DNA of 43,372 nt from Lysobacterales bacterium. Its GTDB lineage: Bacteria > Pseudomonadota > Gammaproteobacteria > Xanthomonadales > SZUA-36. Under the pieces are notes generated by a model. The model was not told where the DNA came from and ran no database searches. It was given only the letters and a program-made list of their open reading frames with translations. This document shows, in pieces, positions 1-7,025 of this stretch. Position 1 is the stretch's first letter; each line of letters starts with the position of its first letter. The stretch lies in the NCBI GenBank assembly GCA_021648125.1, contig JAKITK010000023.1, positions 1 to 43,372 of the forward strand, given 5' to 3'. The translations under genes and the position numbers were made by a program.

Positions 1-989
1 TCAATGAACTGGCCGAAGCCATTAGCGACATTATTCCAACATTTAGTAAAAACAAGGTCGGGAGCATCCCTAAAATGGCGCTTTATCGGCAACTGATACG
101 GAAAAACTATTTTCAGCGCAGTCAATTGTCGCAAACCTCTTTTTATCGAATGGTAAGAAGGAATGACTTGCTCAATTTTGAAACCAGCAAAAAACTCAGG
201 CAATCTTTTGCCATGCAGTTTGCTAACGAACTTTGGCAGGCCGATACCATGTATGGCCCCTCTATTAAACAAACTGATGGTTCGTGGAAAAAGACTTTTC
301 TGATCGCCTTTATTGATGATGCCAGCCGGGTGATTACCCACGCTGAGTTTTTTTACAATGACAATACCGAAAACATGGTTGATGCCTTTCGAACTGCATT
401 GTTTAAACGGGGAAAACCTGATCGACTCTACTTCGACAATGGCTCCAATTATAAGTCCAAAGAAATCCTACAAGCTTGTGTCAGGCTGAATATTTTATTG
501 TCTCATGCACCGATTAGAGATGGCGCAGCTAAAGGCAAAATCGAGCGTTTTTTTAGAGGCTTTCGTGACCGTTTTTTAGTCCAACATATTGACTTCAAAT
601 CATTAGAAGAACTTAATGATAAAACTCACGATTGGATAGAAAACGAGTACAACAATCAAAACCATAGCGGTATTCAAATGAAGCCCATCGATCGCTTTGT
701 GCTCGATCACGCTCGCATCCACTTTCTGACTGATGATGAGTATACCGAAGAGGTTTTCTTTGTTGAGGAGGCACGCAAAGTTAGTAAAACCAACCTATTT
801 TCTATCAACTCAGAAAAATGGGAGTGCCCGGTAGATCTTCGCACCAAAAAAATCCAGGTTCGCTTCAATCGTAACAATAAAACCCGCTTTATTGTCTATT
901 TTAATGACCAGCGTATGGGGGAAGCCAGCCCGGTAAACCTTGTCTACAACGCCAATCTAAGAAAAGCAAACAGCGGAGAGAGCCAATGA
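1..989 (+). CDS. DDE integrase-type transposase, 5' end outside window
   Basis: This is a transposase of the retroviral-integrase (rve) fold that catalyses strand transfer of the element. The frame is open from base 3, so the true start lies upstream; an internal ATG at 75 gives 304 residues. The catalytic triad is visible: Asp in LWQADTMYGP, Asp in LYFDNGSNY and Glu in AKGKIERFFRGF, followed by a C-terminal beta-rich region like the Mu-transposase C-terminal domain. The stop overlaps the ATG of the next gene by 4 bases (ATGA), so it is co-translated with an AAA ATPase, the usual partner in TniA/TniB and IS21-like systems. I cannot assign the exact IS family. The left end of the element is outside the window. 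Confidence 0.85.
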   Translation, partial: NELAEAISDIIPTFSKNKVGSIPKMALYRQLIRKNYFQRSQLSQTSFYRMVRRNDLLNFETSKKLRQSFAMQFANELWQADTMYGPSIKQTDGSWKKTFLIAFIDDASRVITHAEFFYNDNTENMVDAFRTALFKRGKPDRLYFDNGSNYKSKEILQACVRLNILLSHAPIRDGAAKGKIERFFRGFRDRFLVQHIDFKSLEELNDKTHDWIENEYNNQNHSGIQMKPIDRFVLDHARIHFLTDDEYTEEVFFVEEARKVSKTNLFSINSEKWECPVDLRTKKIQVRFNRNNKTRFIVYFNDQRMGEASPVNLVYNANLRKANSGESQ

Positions 990-1815
990 TTAAATCAATC
1001 CATGCAACCACCAAAGAGCCTTTTAATCGCAGCAACCTAAGCTTGCTAAGTCAACAAGGAAAAATCTTGGAGATCATCAAAATCCATTCTCAACAAGGTG
1101 GCTTTTCAGTTGTGATTGGCGAGCCAGGTGTAGGCAAATCGGTCTTGCGCGAGCACATTGAAGCATTAGCAAAAGAACGCGATATAACGGTTGTTTCTTG
1201 CTCTAGAACCCTGCATACTCGCCTAAGAGCGCCTACTTTTGGTATCTCAATATTGTAAAACAATTGGCAGAGTCTTTTAAGCTTGAAGTGCCAGCCAAAG
1301 ATATCGAAAAAGAGCTTATTGCTTGTGCTTACAATCATGTTAAAGAACGTAAAACCCTTTATATCCTGATTGATGAAGCGCATTTGTTGGATATGCAGGT
1401 ACTCAGAAAACTGAGATTATTATTTGGGCGTTTCCCAAAAAAACACAATTTAGTGTTATTCGGTCAGCGCGATTTATTGCACTATTTGTCGCTAAATGTG
1501 AATCAGGATATTAAAGGCCGGGTCACTTATTCGGCCAGTATTAAACGCCAAAATGATGACGACATGGAGCGCTATATTGTTAAGGAGTTAGAGGCTGTCA
1601 GAATGGGCATTAACACCTTTAATGAAGCTGCAATGGAACTCATCATACGCAGCGCGCAAGGTAATTTAAGGCTGTGTAGAAACCTGTGTTATGGCAGTTT
1701 AATTGAAGCCTGTCGAGAAACCCGTAAAATCGTCACCATCGCAGATGTCAACGCAGTGTTAGTTCAACCCCATTGGCGTAGTCATGAGGAATTGATTAAG
1801 CAACAAGTGTCGTAA
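986..1815 (+). pseudogene. AAA ATPase transposition partner (ExeA/TniB-like), broken by a 23-bp insertion
   Basis: This gene encoded the ATPase that normally activates the upstream integrase and chooses the target. Walker A is GEPGVGKS near residue 46 and Walker B is LYILIDEAHLL in the second half. Translation from 986 runs to residue 78 (SRTLHT), then into foreign codons and a stop at 1256. The second half (1264-1815) reads in another frame. Removing bases 1220-1242 restores one continuous reading, LHT-YLNIVKQLAESF, so a 23-bp insertion is the only lesion. The same short sequence is found twice more near 19.0-19.3 kb. The transposon is therefore probably immobile in this copy, unless the two halves are made separately from the in-frame TTG at 1264. 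Confidence 0.85.
1220..1242 (+). repeat. 23-bp short insertion (type B) inside the ATPase gene
   Basis: The inserted sequence begins CGCCTAAGAGCGCCTACTTT and ends TGG. It shifts the reading frame of the ATPase. Near-identical 22-23 bp units interrupt the IS91-family remnant at 19010 and 19235. It contains the direct repeat GCCTA..GCCTA and a weak GCC/GGC end pairing. The exact boundaries can slide by a base or two. Confidence 0.85.
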
Positions 1816-1834
1816 CTTAGCCAACCATTTTTTG

Positions 1835-1876
1835 AAAAGCCAAAATTATCATAAAGCATAATTTTGGCTTTTTTGA
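1835..1876 (+). terminator. Rho-independent terminator after the ATPase gene
   Basis: A perfect 14-bp stem (AAAAGCCAAAATTA at 1835-1848 and its complement at 1859-1872) with a 10-base loop is followed by a T run. It lies 20 bp after the ATPase stop. The A/T symmetry means it could work in both directions. Confidence 0.85.
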
Positions 1877-1897
1877 TTTTGAAATAGACGAGGAGAA

Positions 1898-1929
1898 TTT
1901 GGTAAAAGTTAAAATGCAGTTTGGTAAAA
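1898..1929 (+). repeat. Two direct repeats TTTGGTAAAA near the transposon end
   Basis: TTTGGTAAAA occurs at 1898-1907 and 1920-1929, 22 bp apart. Phased short repeats of this kind are typical transposase-binding sites at the ends of integrase/ATPase transposons. The IS66 element begins at 1931, immediately after the second repeat, so the rest of this end may have been displaced. Confidence 0.5.
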
Positions 1930-2013
1930 CGTAAGCGCAAAGTAAACCCCACCCTGTTTTCCTGAACGATTTTCAGTCACGCTATGCTTCTGATGAACCA
2001 GGAGCAATAAGCA

Positions 2014-2340
2014 ATGCAAAAAATAATTCCCACACTGACCAATCGGCAGCGTTATTGGCTAGAGCATATCCAAGCTTGTGAGGCTTCTGGTAAAAGTATG
2101 GTGGAGTATGCGGCGACACAGGGGCTTTCTGTGCAGAGCCTGTATACCAGTAAAAAAATATTGGTTGATAAAAGCGTTTTGCCAGGTACACATTCACCCC
2201 GATTTCAGCGGGTGCAGGTATTGGAGGCCAGTAGCCAGTGGCGGATTGAGTTAGCCAACGGTGTATCGGTGGCCTTTGTTGGTGAGGTGAATGCTGGATC
2301 GTTACGAACCATATTAAACGCTGCCGCTGAGCTTGAGTAA
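2014..2340 (+). CDS. tnpA: IS66 accessory protein TnpA
   Basis: This small protein (108 residues) is the first gene of IS66-type elements and contains a Cro/MerR-like helix-turn-helix: RQRYWLEHIQACEASGKSM followed by VEYAATQGLSVQSLY. It is required with TnpB for transposition in studied IS66 elements, although its exact role is not settled. An AGGAGCAATAAGC stretch lies directly before the ATG. Its stop overlaps the next start (TAATG), so the genes are translationally coupled. The length is normal for the family. Confidence 0.9.
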   Translation: MQKIIPTLTNRQRYWLEHIQACEASGKSMVEYAATQGLSVQSLYTSKKILVDKSVLPGTHSPRFQRVQVLEASSQWRIELANGVSVAFVGEVNAGSLRTILNAAAELE

Positions 2341-2696
2341 TGCGCCCGGCGAATGACCTTCCAGAAGTTTACCTGTGCCGAGATATTGTTGATTTTAGAA
2401 AAGGCATCAATGGGCTGGCGGTATTGGTTGAAGCTGAGCTGGAACTGGATCCTTTCTCAGAACACTTGTTTGTGTTCTGCAACCGCAAGCGCGACAAGGT
2501 AAAGATACTTTACTGGGAACGAAACGGTTACTGCCTGTGGCAAAAAAGTCTGGAACGGGCGAAGTTCAAGTGGCCGCGCAAGGCGCTGGATGGGGTGATT
2601 AGCTTAACAGGACAGCAGCTGAACTGGTTGTTGGATGGCTATGATATTATGGCGATGAAAGCGCATAAAAAACTGCACTATCATAGTGTTTTATAA
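2340..2696 (+). CDS. tnpB: IS66 accessory protein TnpB (IS66 Orf2)
   Basis: This 118-residue protein belongs to the IS66 Orf2 family (PF05717). The recognisable core is YLCRDIVDFRKGINGLAVLVE, then FVFCNRKRDKVKILYWERNGYCLWQKSLERAKFKWP. It starts in the TAATG overlap with tnpA. It is an accessory factor without a known catalytic activity, required for IS66 movement. Length and motifs look intact. Confidence 0.92.
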   Translation: MRPANDLPEVYLCRDIVDFRKGINGLAVLVEAELELDPFSEHLFVFCNRKRDKVKILYWERNGYCLWQKSLERAKFKWPRKALDGVISLTGQQLNWLLDGYDIMAMKAHKKLHYHSVL

Positions 2697-2731
2697 GGAT
2701 ATTATGCCTGTGTCGTGGTATAATATAGCCT

Positions 2732-4328
2732 ATGAAAAAGGCCTTAAATCAACTACCGAATGACATAAAATCACTCAAGTCACTGGTGGTTGAGCAGCTA
2801 CTTCGAAACGATCAATTGAGCGCTCAGAATCAGCGTTACAAAGCCGATAAACAAGCGGTAGTTCAAAAGAACAAACATCTTAAAGTTCAGATACTCACCC
2901 TCCAGGAACAACTAAATCTGGCCCTGGCCAGGCGTTATGCCGCCAGCAGTGAGAAGATCGCCCCCAACCAATACCGTCTGTTCGATGAAGCCGAGACGGA
3001 TGTCGAAGTCATCCTGCCGGAAAGTGAAGAAGTCAGCGTGCCAGCACACACCCGTAAAAAAGGTGGGCGTAAGAAGTTGCCCAAGACCTTGCCACGAGTA
3101 GAGGTGGTTTATGAACTCAGCACTGCAGCGCGCATCTGTCCACACGATGGTGCAGTGCTCAATGAGATCGGCGAGGTCACTTCTGAACAGCTCGACATCA
3201 TACCGGCCAAGATCCAAGTGATCCGGCATATCCGCAAGCAGTACGCGTGTAAATGTGGCCAATGCATCCGCATAGCGGCGTTACCCAAGCAACCAATCCC
3301 CAAGTCTATGGCATCACCGGGCTTGCTGGCGCATATCACGGTATCAAAATACCAAGATGCCTTACCGCTTTACCGGCAAGAAACCATTCTGCGGCGTATT
3401 GGTGTAGAAATACCCCGTGCGACACTATCGAACTGGATGATCCGCTCGGGGATGTTGATCCAGCCACTGATTAACCTGCTACGCGATCAAATGTTGGATT
3501 ACGACATCATCCAGATGGATGAAACCCCGACACAGGTACTCAAAGAGCCGGACAAACGGGCGCAATCAAAATCCTATATCTGGTTACAACGCGGCGGTCC
3601 ACCGGCAAAGCCGGTTATCCTGTATGACTACGATCCGGGGCGCAGCGCGCAAGTACCCAAACGCTTGTTGGAAGGCTTTAGCGGGTATCTGCAAACCGAT
3701 GGTTATGCTGGCTATAATGCGGTGGTTGCCGCCAATGGACTGATGCATGTGGGTTGTATGGCGCGCCCGGCGGCGATTTAGTGATGCTGTAAAAGCCCAG
3801 GGTCGCAATAAGAAACGCGGCAAGGCGCATCGGGGCTTATCGTTGATCCGTCGGTTGTATCGGGTTGAAACCCTAGCGCGCAAACTAACGGCAGAAGAAC
3901 GCTATAGTATGCGCCAGCAACAGGCGGTGCCGATCATAAAAGAAATACGCAGCTGGCTGGAGGACACCCTGCCGCAGATACCGCCATCGAGTGCTACCGG
4001 CAAGGCGTTGAGCTATCTGCACAATGAATGGCAGCAGCTGACCGCTTATCTGAAAGATGGCCGTCTGGAGATCGACAACAACGGTGCTGAAAATGCCATC
4101 CGGCCGTTCGTGTTGGGACGGAAGAACTGGTTGTTCAGCACCTCAGTCAAAGGAGTTAAATCCAGCGCTAACCTGTACTCGCTAATCGAGACAGCCAAGG
4201 CCAATGGCCTCGAGCCGTATGCTTATCTGCGGTATGTGTTTACCGAGTTACCGAAAGCAGAAACTGTGGAAGCCATCGAGGCATTGTTACCAGGCAATAT
4301 CAACATGGATCAGATCCGGGGTGGGTGA
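2732..4328 (+). pseudogene. tnpC: IS66 transposase TnpC, frameshifted
   Basis: This is the DDE transposase of the IS66 element. The N-terminal part has a coiled-coil leucine-rich segment, then the C-x4-H-like zinc region (RICPHDGAVL..CKCGQC), and the catalytic domain starts with IIQMDETPTQVL. Translation from 2732 stops at 3781. The remainder (DAVKAQGRNKKRGKAH to IEALLPGN) continues in another frame from about 3765. Where the family has MAHARRRF, this copy reads MARPAAI; a 2-base deletion near 3763 explains the shift. The C-terminal region with DNNGAENAIRPFVLGRKNWLF is intact. The element is probably not autonomous unless ribosomal frameshifting rescues it. Confidence 0.88.
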
Positions 4329-4373
4329 ACAAGGGTGAGGTTTACTTTGCGCTTACGCTTAAACACACTTAGG

Positions 4374-4402
4374 CTTGGCGTGTTTGTTCTGCACACCACG
4401 CT
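4374..4402 (+). promoter_or_regulatory. Cluster promoter motif, site 1 (tandem copy A)
   Basis: CTTGGCGTG at 4374-4382, a 16-bp spacer, then CGCTGTTAGA from 4399. It lies 62 bp before the start of the 4461 gene. It is one of nine sites of the same two-box layout in the cluster. Confidence 0.7.
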
Positions 4403-4417
4403 GTTAGACTTGAGAGT

Positions 4418-4429
4418 ATGTAATTACAT
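4418..4429. promoter_or_regulatory. Palindrome ATGTAATTACAT upstream of each tandem copy
   Basis: A perfect 12-bp palindrome sits between the promoter motif and the ribosome-binding site. It is retained at 4990-5001 and 5596-5607 in front of copies B and C. It may be an operator near the transcription start, or simply be carried along by the recent duplication. Confidence 0.4.
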
Positions 4430-4460
4430 GCTTACTAATTATTTTTTTGGAGGCGTTATT

Positions 4461-4811
4461 TTGAAAACAAAAATACAGACATCACTGCTACTGGCAGCGG
4501 GCTTTTTATTGTCAGCCGCTGTGCTTGCTGACGGTTCGCACGGTGTAAAGATTGAGTTTGAGAGCCAGCTTCAGGCAAAAATCGAGGTCAGGGTTGACAA
4601 TGGTCAAGCTACGGGGCCGGTTCCACACAAGGTCTACTACCTGGACGGGCCGGGTTCCCGCACCCTCAAGTGCCACGGGCAGGGAAATAACAGATGTCGT
4701 GTGCGCGTTGCTATTACGGGGGCGACCACTCTAGATCAAGAGTGGGCTTATAACAAAGAAAAATGTGTAATGAGCAAAACTGGCAGTAAGTACAACTTAA
4801 GCTGCAATTAA
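4461..4811 (+). CDS. Small exported protein, tandem copy A
   Basis: This predicted exported protein has 116 residues and no recognised family. A signal peptide (MKTKIQTSLLLAAGFLLSAA, cleavage near VLA-DG) precedes a 93-residue mature part beginning SHGVKIEFESQLQAKIEV and containing PHKVYYLDGPG and four cysteines (CHG, RCR, KCV, SCN). I chose the TTG at 4461 because a GGAGG lies 7 bases upstream and copy B has an ATG at exactly this place. Copy B at 5033 is nearly identical, copy C at 5640 is decayed, and a scrap of a fourth lies at 6151. The protein at 17179 shares the THGVKV and IPHKVHY signatures. Promoter site 1 lies upstream. Confidence 0.85.
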   Translation: MKTKIQTSLLLAAGFLLSAAVLADGSHGVKIEFESQLQAKIEVRVDNGQATGPVPHKVYYLDGPGSRTLKCHGQGNNRCRVRVAITGATTLDQEWAYNKEKCVMSKTGSKYNLSCN

Positions 4812-4853
4812 TACTCACTAGCTCGTTCAGCCTGGCATATGAGCTAGTGAGTA
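4812..4853. repeat. Hairpin after copy A
   Basis: A perfect 13-bp inverted repeat (TACTCACTAGCTC at 4812-4824 with its complement at 4841-4853) follows the stop codon. A T run comes only some 20 bases later, so terminator function is uncertain. The same hairpin follows copy B at 5417-5458. Confidence 0.7.
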
Positions 4854-4945
4854 CCCAGTGAACATTTTAGTGAAAGACTTTTTTTACGGTACTGCTGTTA
4901 ACAGAGCAAACCCCGGAGTGGCGTTACAGTTTATGCACACTTTAG

Positions 4946-4974
4946 TTTGGCGCGCTACCACAGCACACTACGCT
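4946..4974 (+). promoter_or_regulatory. Cluster promoter motif, site 2 (tandem copy B)
   Basis: TTTGGCGCG at 4946-4954, a 16-bp spacer, then CGCTGTTAGA from 4971, again 62 bp before the start codon at 5033. Confidence 0.7.
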
Positions 4975-5032
4975 GTTAGAATTGAGGGTATGTAATTACA
5001 TGCCCTCTACTTAATTTTTTGGAGACGTTATT

Positions 5033-5383
5033 ATGAAAACAAAAATACAGACATCACTGCTACTGGCAGCGGGCTTTTTATTATCAGCAGTTGCGCTTGC
5101 AGACGGTTCGCACAGTATAAAGATCGAGTTTGAAAGCCAGCTTCAGGCCAAAATCGAGATTACAGTTCACAATGGTAAAGATAAGGGGCCGATTCCACAC
5201 AAGGTCTACTACCTGGACGGCCCGGGTAAACGTACATTGAAATGCCACGGGCAGCTAAAGAACAGATGTCGTGTGGTCGTTTCTATTACGGGTGCGACCC
5301 TCCTGGATTCAGAATGGGTTTATAACAAAGAAAAATGTGTAATGAGCAAAACTGGCAGTAAGTATAACTTAAGCTGCAATTAA
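5033..5383 (+). CDS. Small exported protein, tandem copy B
   Basis: This is the second member of the tandem array, 116 residues with the same signal peptide and cysteine pattern as copy A. Differences are clustered in the mature part: ITVHNGKDKGPIPHKV versus VRVDNGQATGPVPHKV, and LKNRCRVVVSITGATLLDSE. The start is ATG with GGAG 8 bases before. The duplicated unit is about 570 bp and includes the promoter motif, the palindrome and the downstream hairpin. Substitutions that keep the frame suggest that both copies remain functional. The function is unknown; export to the periplasm or beyond is inferred from the signal peptide. Confidence 0.87.
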   Translation: MKTKIQTSLLLAAGFLLSAVALADGSHSIKIEFESQLQAKIEITVHNGKDKGPIPHKVYYLDGPGKRTLKCHGQLKNRCRVVVSITGATLLDSEWVYNKEKCVMSKTGSKYNLSCN

Positions 5384-5416
5384 TGCTCCGGCCCCTCACA
5401 TTAATCGGCATATTAA

Positions 5417-5458
5417 TACTCACTAGCTCGTTCAGCCTGGCATGTGAGCTAGTGAGTA
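5417..5458. repeat. Hairpin after copy B
   Basis: This is the second copy of the 13-bp inverted repeat TACTCACTAGCTC/GAGCTAGTGAGTA, separated from the copy B stop by about 30 extra bases that copy A lacks. Confidence 0.7.
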
Positions 5459-5550
5459 CCCAGTGAGCATTTTAGTGAAAGACTTTTTTTACGGTACTGC
5501 GGTTAACAGAGCAAACCCCGGAGTGGCGTTACAGTTTATGCACACTTCAG

Positions 5551-5580
5551 TTTGTGCGCGCTACCTCAGCACACTACGCT
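5551..5580 (+). promoter_or_regulatory. Cluster promoter motif, degenerate site 3 (copy C)
   Basis: TTTGTGCGCG carries one extra T relative to site 2, followed by the 16-bp spacer and CGCTGTTAGA. The extra base lies inside the upstream box and the gene behind it is also broken. Confidence 0.5.
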
Positions 5581-5639
5581 GTTAGAATTGAGGGTATGTA
5601 ATTACATGCTCTCTACTTAATTTTTTGGAAGTGTTAATT

Positions 5640-5995
5640 ATGAGAACAAAAATACAGACATCACTGCCAGCTTTATATTGTCAGCAGCTGCGCTTGCAGA
5701 CGGGTTCGCATAGTGTAAAGATTGGGTTTGAAAGCCAGATTAAGGCCAAAACCGAGGTGTCCTGGTTCACAATGGCAAAGATAGCTCTCAAGTAGTTCCA
5801 CACAAGATCTACTACCTGGACGGCCCGGGTAAGCGCACCCTGAAATGCCACGGGCAGGGAAAGAATAAATGTTATGTGCGTGTTTCTTTACAGGGTATGT
5901 ACGGTCTGCACATCCTGGATGCAGGTTGGGTTAAGGACAGTGAAGACTGTGTTCTGAGCAGAACTGATGGTGAGTACAACTTAATCTGCGAATAA
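5640..5995 (+). pseudogene. Small exported protein, tandem copy C, decayed
   Basis: This is the third copy of the 4461/5033 gene. The start and first codons (MRTKIQTSLP) align, but part of the signal-peptide coding sequence is missing, an extra G lies in the DGSH region and there is another indel near GAGGTGTCC. The later part reads well: KIYYLDGPGKRTLKCHGQG, then a lineage-specific stretch LQGMYGLHILDAGWVKDSEDC, and LICE before the stop. Its divergence is clearly greater than that between copies A and B. It is a degrading duplicate. Confidence 0.8.
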
Positions 5996-6046
5996 TGGTC
6001 CGGGTCCTCACATCATCCGACGCATTTTGTTTAGCCTAAAATTCAA

Positions 6047-6088
6047 GCAGACACGATTTTAAGGGTGTCTGCGAAATTTTGATTTTTT
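6047..6088 (+). terminator. Rho-independent terminator after the tandem array
   Basis: GCAGACAC at 6047-6054 pairs perfectly with GTGTCTGC at 6065-6072 and is followed by AAATTTTGATTTTTT. It closes the copy C transcription unit. Confidence 0.65.
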
Positions 6089-6150
6089 CCTTTACGGGAA
6101 GACCCAATGTAGGTATAGAAAGTCGGTTACCTCGATGCTAAGGAGGTATC

Positions 6151-6255
6151 TTGAACGCTAAATATCATGGGCAGGGCATACACCGTTGCTATGTGCCGGT
6201 ATCAATGATCGGTTTGTATTTGCTGGATACAATCCATGTCACAGGTAATGAATAG
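6151..6255 (+). pseudogene. Fragment of a fourth tandem copy
   Basis: A 34-codon reading from TTG 6151, with AGGAGG 5 bases upstream, gives KYHGQGIHRCYVPVSMIGLY then LLDTIHVTGNE. It aligns with the KCHGQGKNKCYVRVSLQG..LD part of copy C. The signal-peptide half is missing. It could still be translated as a micro-protein because of the good ribosome-binding site, but without a signal peptide it would stay in the cytoplasm. I regard it as a relic. Confidence 0.6.
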
Positions 6256-6262
6256 CAGAAAC

Positions 6263-6700
6263 TTAGCTATCCATTACCTTAAGAATTTTCATTATCCTGG
6301 TGCTGTTTTTCTTATCATTGTTAATCCTATAGGCATCACCAGACACATCATCCTTTTTGCTGCCATCGCCATCGTGGTCAAACCAGATCAAGTCTCCATC
6401 TTTCTTTTTTGATAAGCCGCCATTAGCAATTACCGTTCCATTGGTCGTTTTTATTGTGTAGATACAAGCCGCCTCTTTCTCACAGATAGCGGCCTCTTTA
6501 AATTGAAACTCCTCACCCGGTTTAATATTGCCATTTTTGTTGTAAGAAGAATCCGCACTGTTTTTTACTACAACCTGAAATGTTGTTGACTCAGTACTGT
6601 TTTTTACAATAAACCGAGTTACCGCAGCCTGTGCTTGAAAAGGTAAGGCGCTAATTAAGCAGAAACCCACAATTGATTGAACTAAATACTTTTTTTTCAT
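6263..6700 (-). CDS. Small exported protein of the cluster (145 aa)
   Basis: This predicted exported protein has a signal peptide ending AQA-AV. The mature part begins TRFIVKNSTESTTFQVVV, the V-x-N-x-S start seen in most proteins of the cluster, and contains IKPGEEFQFKEAAICEKEAA and YTIKTTNGTVIANGGL, the repeated layout of turn, beta-hairpin, cysteine and G-T-x-I-A-x-G. The C-terminus is Asp/Lys-rich (WFDHDGDGSKKDD). A good ribosome-binding site (CAGGTGAG) lies 7 bases before the ATG. I found no clear TTTGGC/CGCT motif upstream, only a CGCTTATTTTA box. No enzyme motif is visible and the function is unknown. Confidence 0.82.
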   Translation of the reverse strand: MKKKYLVQSIVGFCLISALPFQAQAAVTRFIVKNSTESTTFQVVVKNSADSSYNKNGNIKPGEEFQFKEAAICEKEAACIYTIKTTNGTVIANGGLSKKKDGDLIWFDHDGDGSKKDDVSGDAYRINNDKKNSTRIMKILKVMDS

Positions 6701-6861
6701 AATAACTCACCTGTTTAAATTTAGTTAAAATAAGCGCCATCATGCGCTTTGTATGTTGGCTTGCTGAATACAGCATCAATGAGAGGCTGTACTGCAGCGT
6801 GCATTGTTCGTGCGCCAGGGAGAAGTGTGATTGTCTGCAGACGCCTCGCACTTTCAAGAGC

Positions 6862-7014
6862 TTACTCTGTTATCGTTACCACTCCAATACGACCTACTAC
6901 ATTATCTACCGATTGCGTTAAGGGTGACCTTCCGCCGCTAGGTTGCTTGAAGGTCAGGACACTTGCCATTGACACGCTCGGCAACAATTCTAACAACTGG
7001 CTGCCGCTATTTTT
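6862..7014 (-). pseudogene. C-terminal remnant of a cluster-type exported protein
   Basis: Read on the minus strand, this stretch ends in VVGRIGVVTITE before a stop at 6862. It resembles the end of the intact 9211 protein (ETGRIGKITVTDK). Just upstream an N-G-K-C codon run in another frame matches the NGSCKAS region of that protein, so at least one frameshift separates them. No start or signal peptide remains. The region 6701-7025 holds nothing else I can identify. Confidence 0.45.
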
Positions 7015-7025
7015 TTGTTAATTAC

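Larger units (their letters stand above)
1931..4356 (+). mobile_element. IS66-family insertion sequence, full length
   Basis: The element carries tnpA, tnpB and tnpC in the usual IS66 order between inverted ends: GTAAGCGCAAAGTAAACCCC at 1931 and the complementary end finishing at 4356, with one visible mismatch (CCCCACCC versus CCTCACCC). The 8-bp flanks are GGTAAAAC and GCTTAAAC, 6 of 8 identical, which is at best a decayed target duplication. It separates the integrase/ATPase transposon from the exported-protein cluster. A second, truncated copy of the same family lies inverted at 23061-23302. Confidence 0.9.

Noticed and set aside
1923-4364. 8-bp target duplication around the IS66 element
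   Set aside because: GGTAAAAC and GCTTAAAC agree at only 6 of 8 positions, too weak to claim.
6749-7021. Plus-strand 90-codon frame
   Set aside because: It lies antisense to the exported-protein remnant at 6862-7014 and has no plausible start signal.
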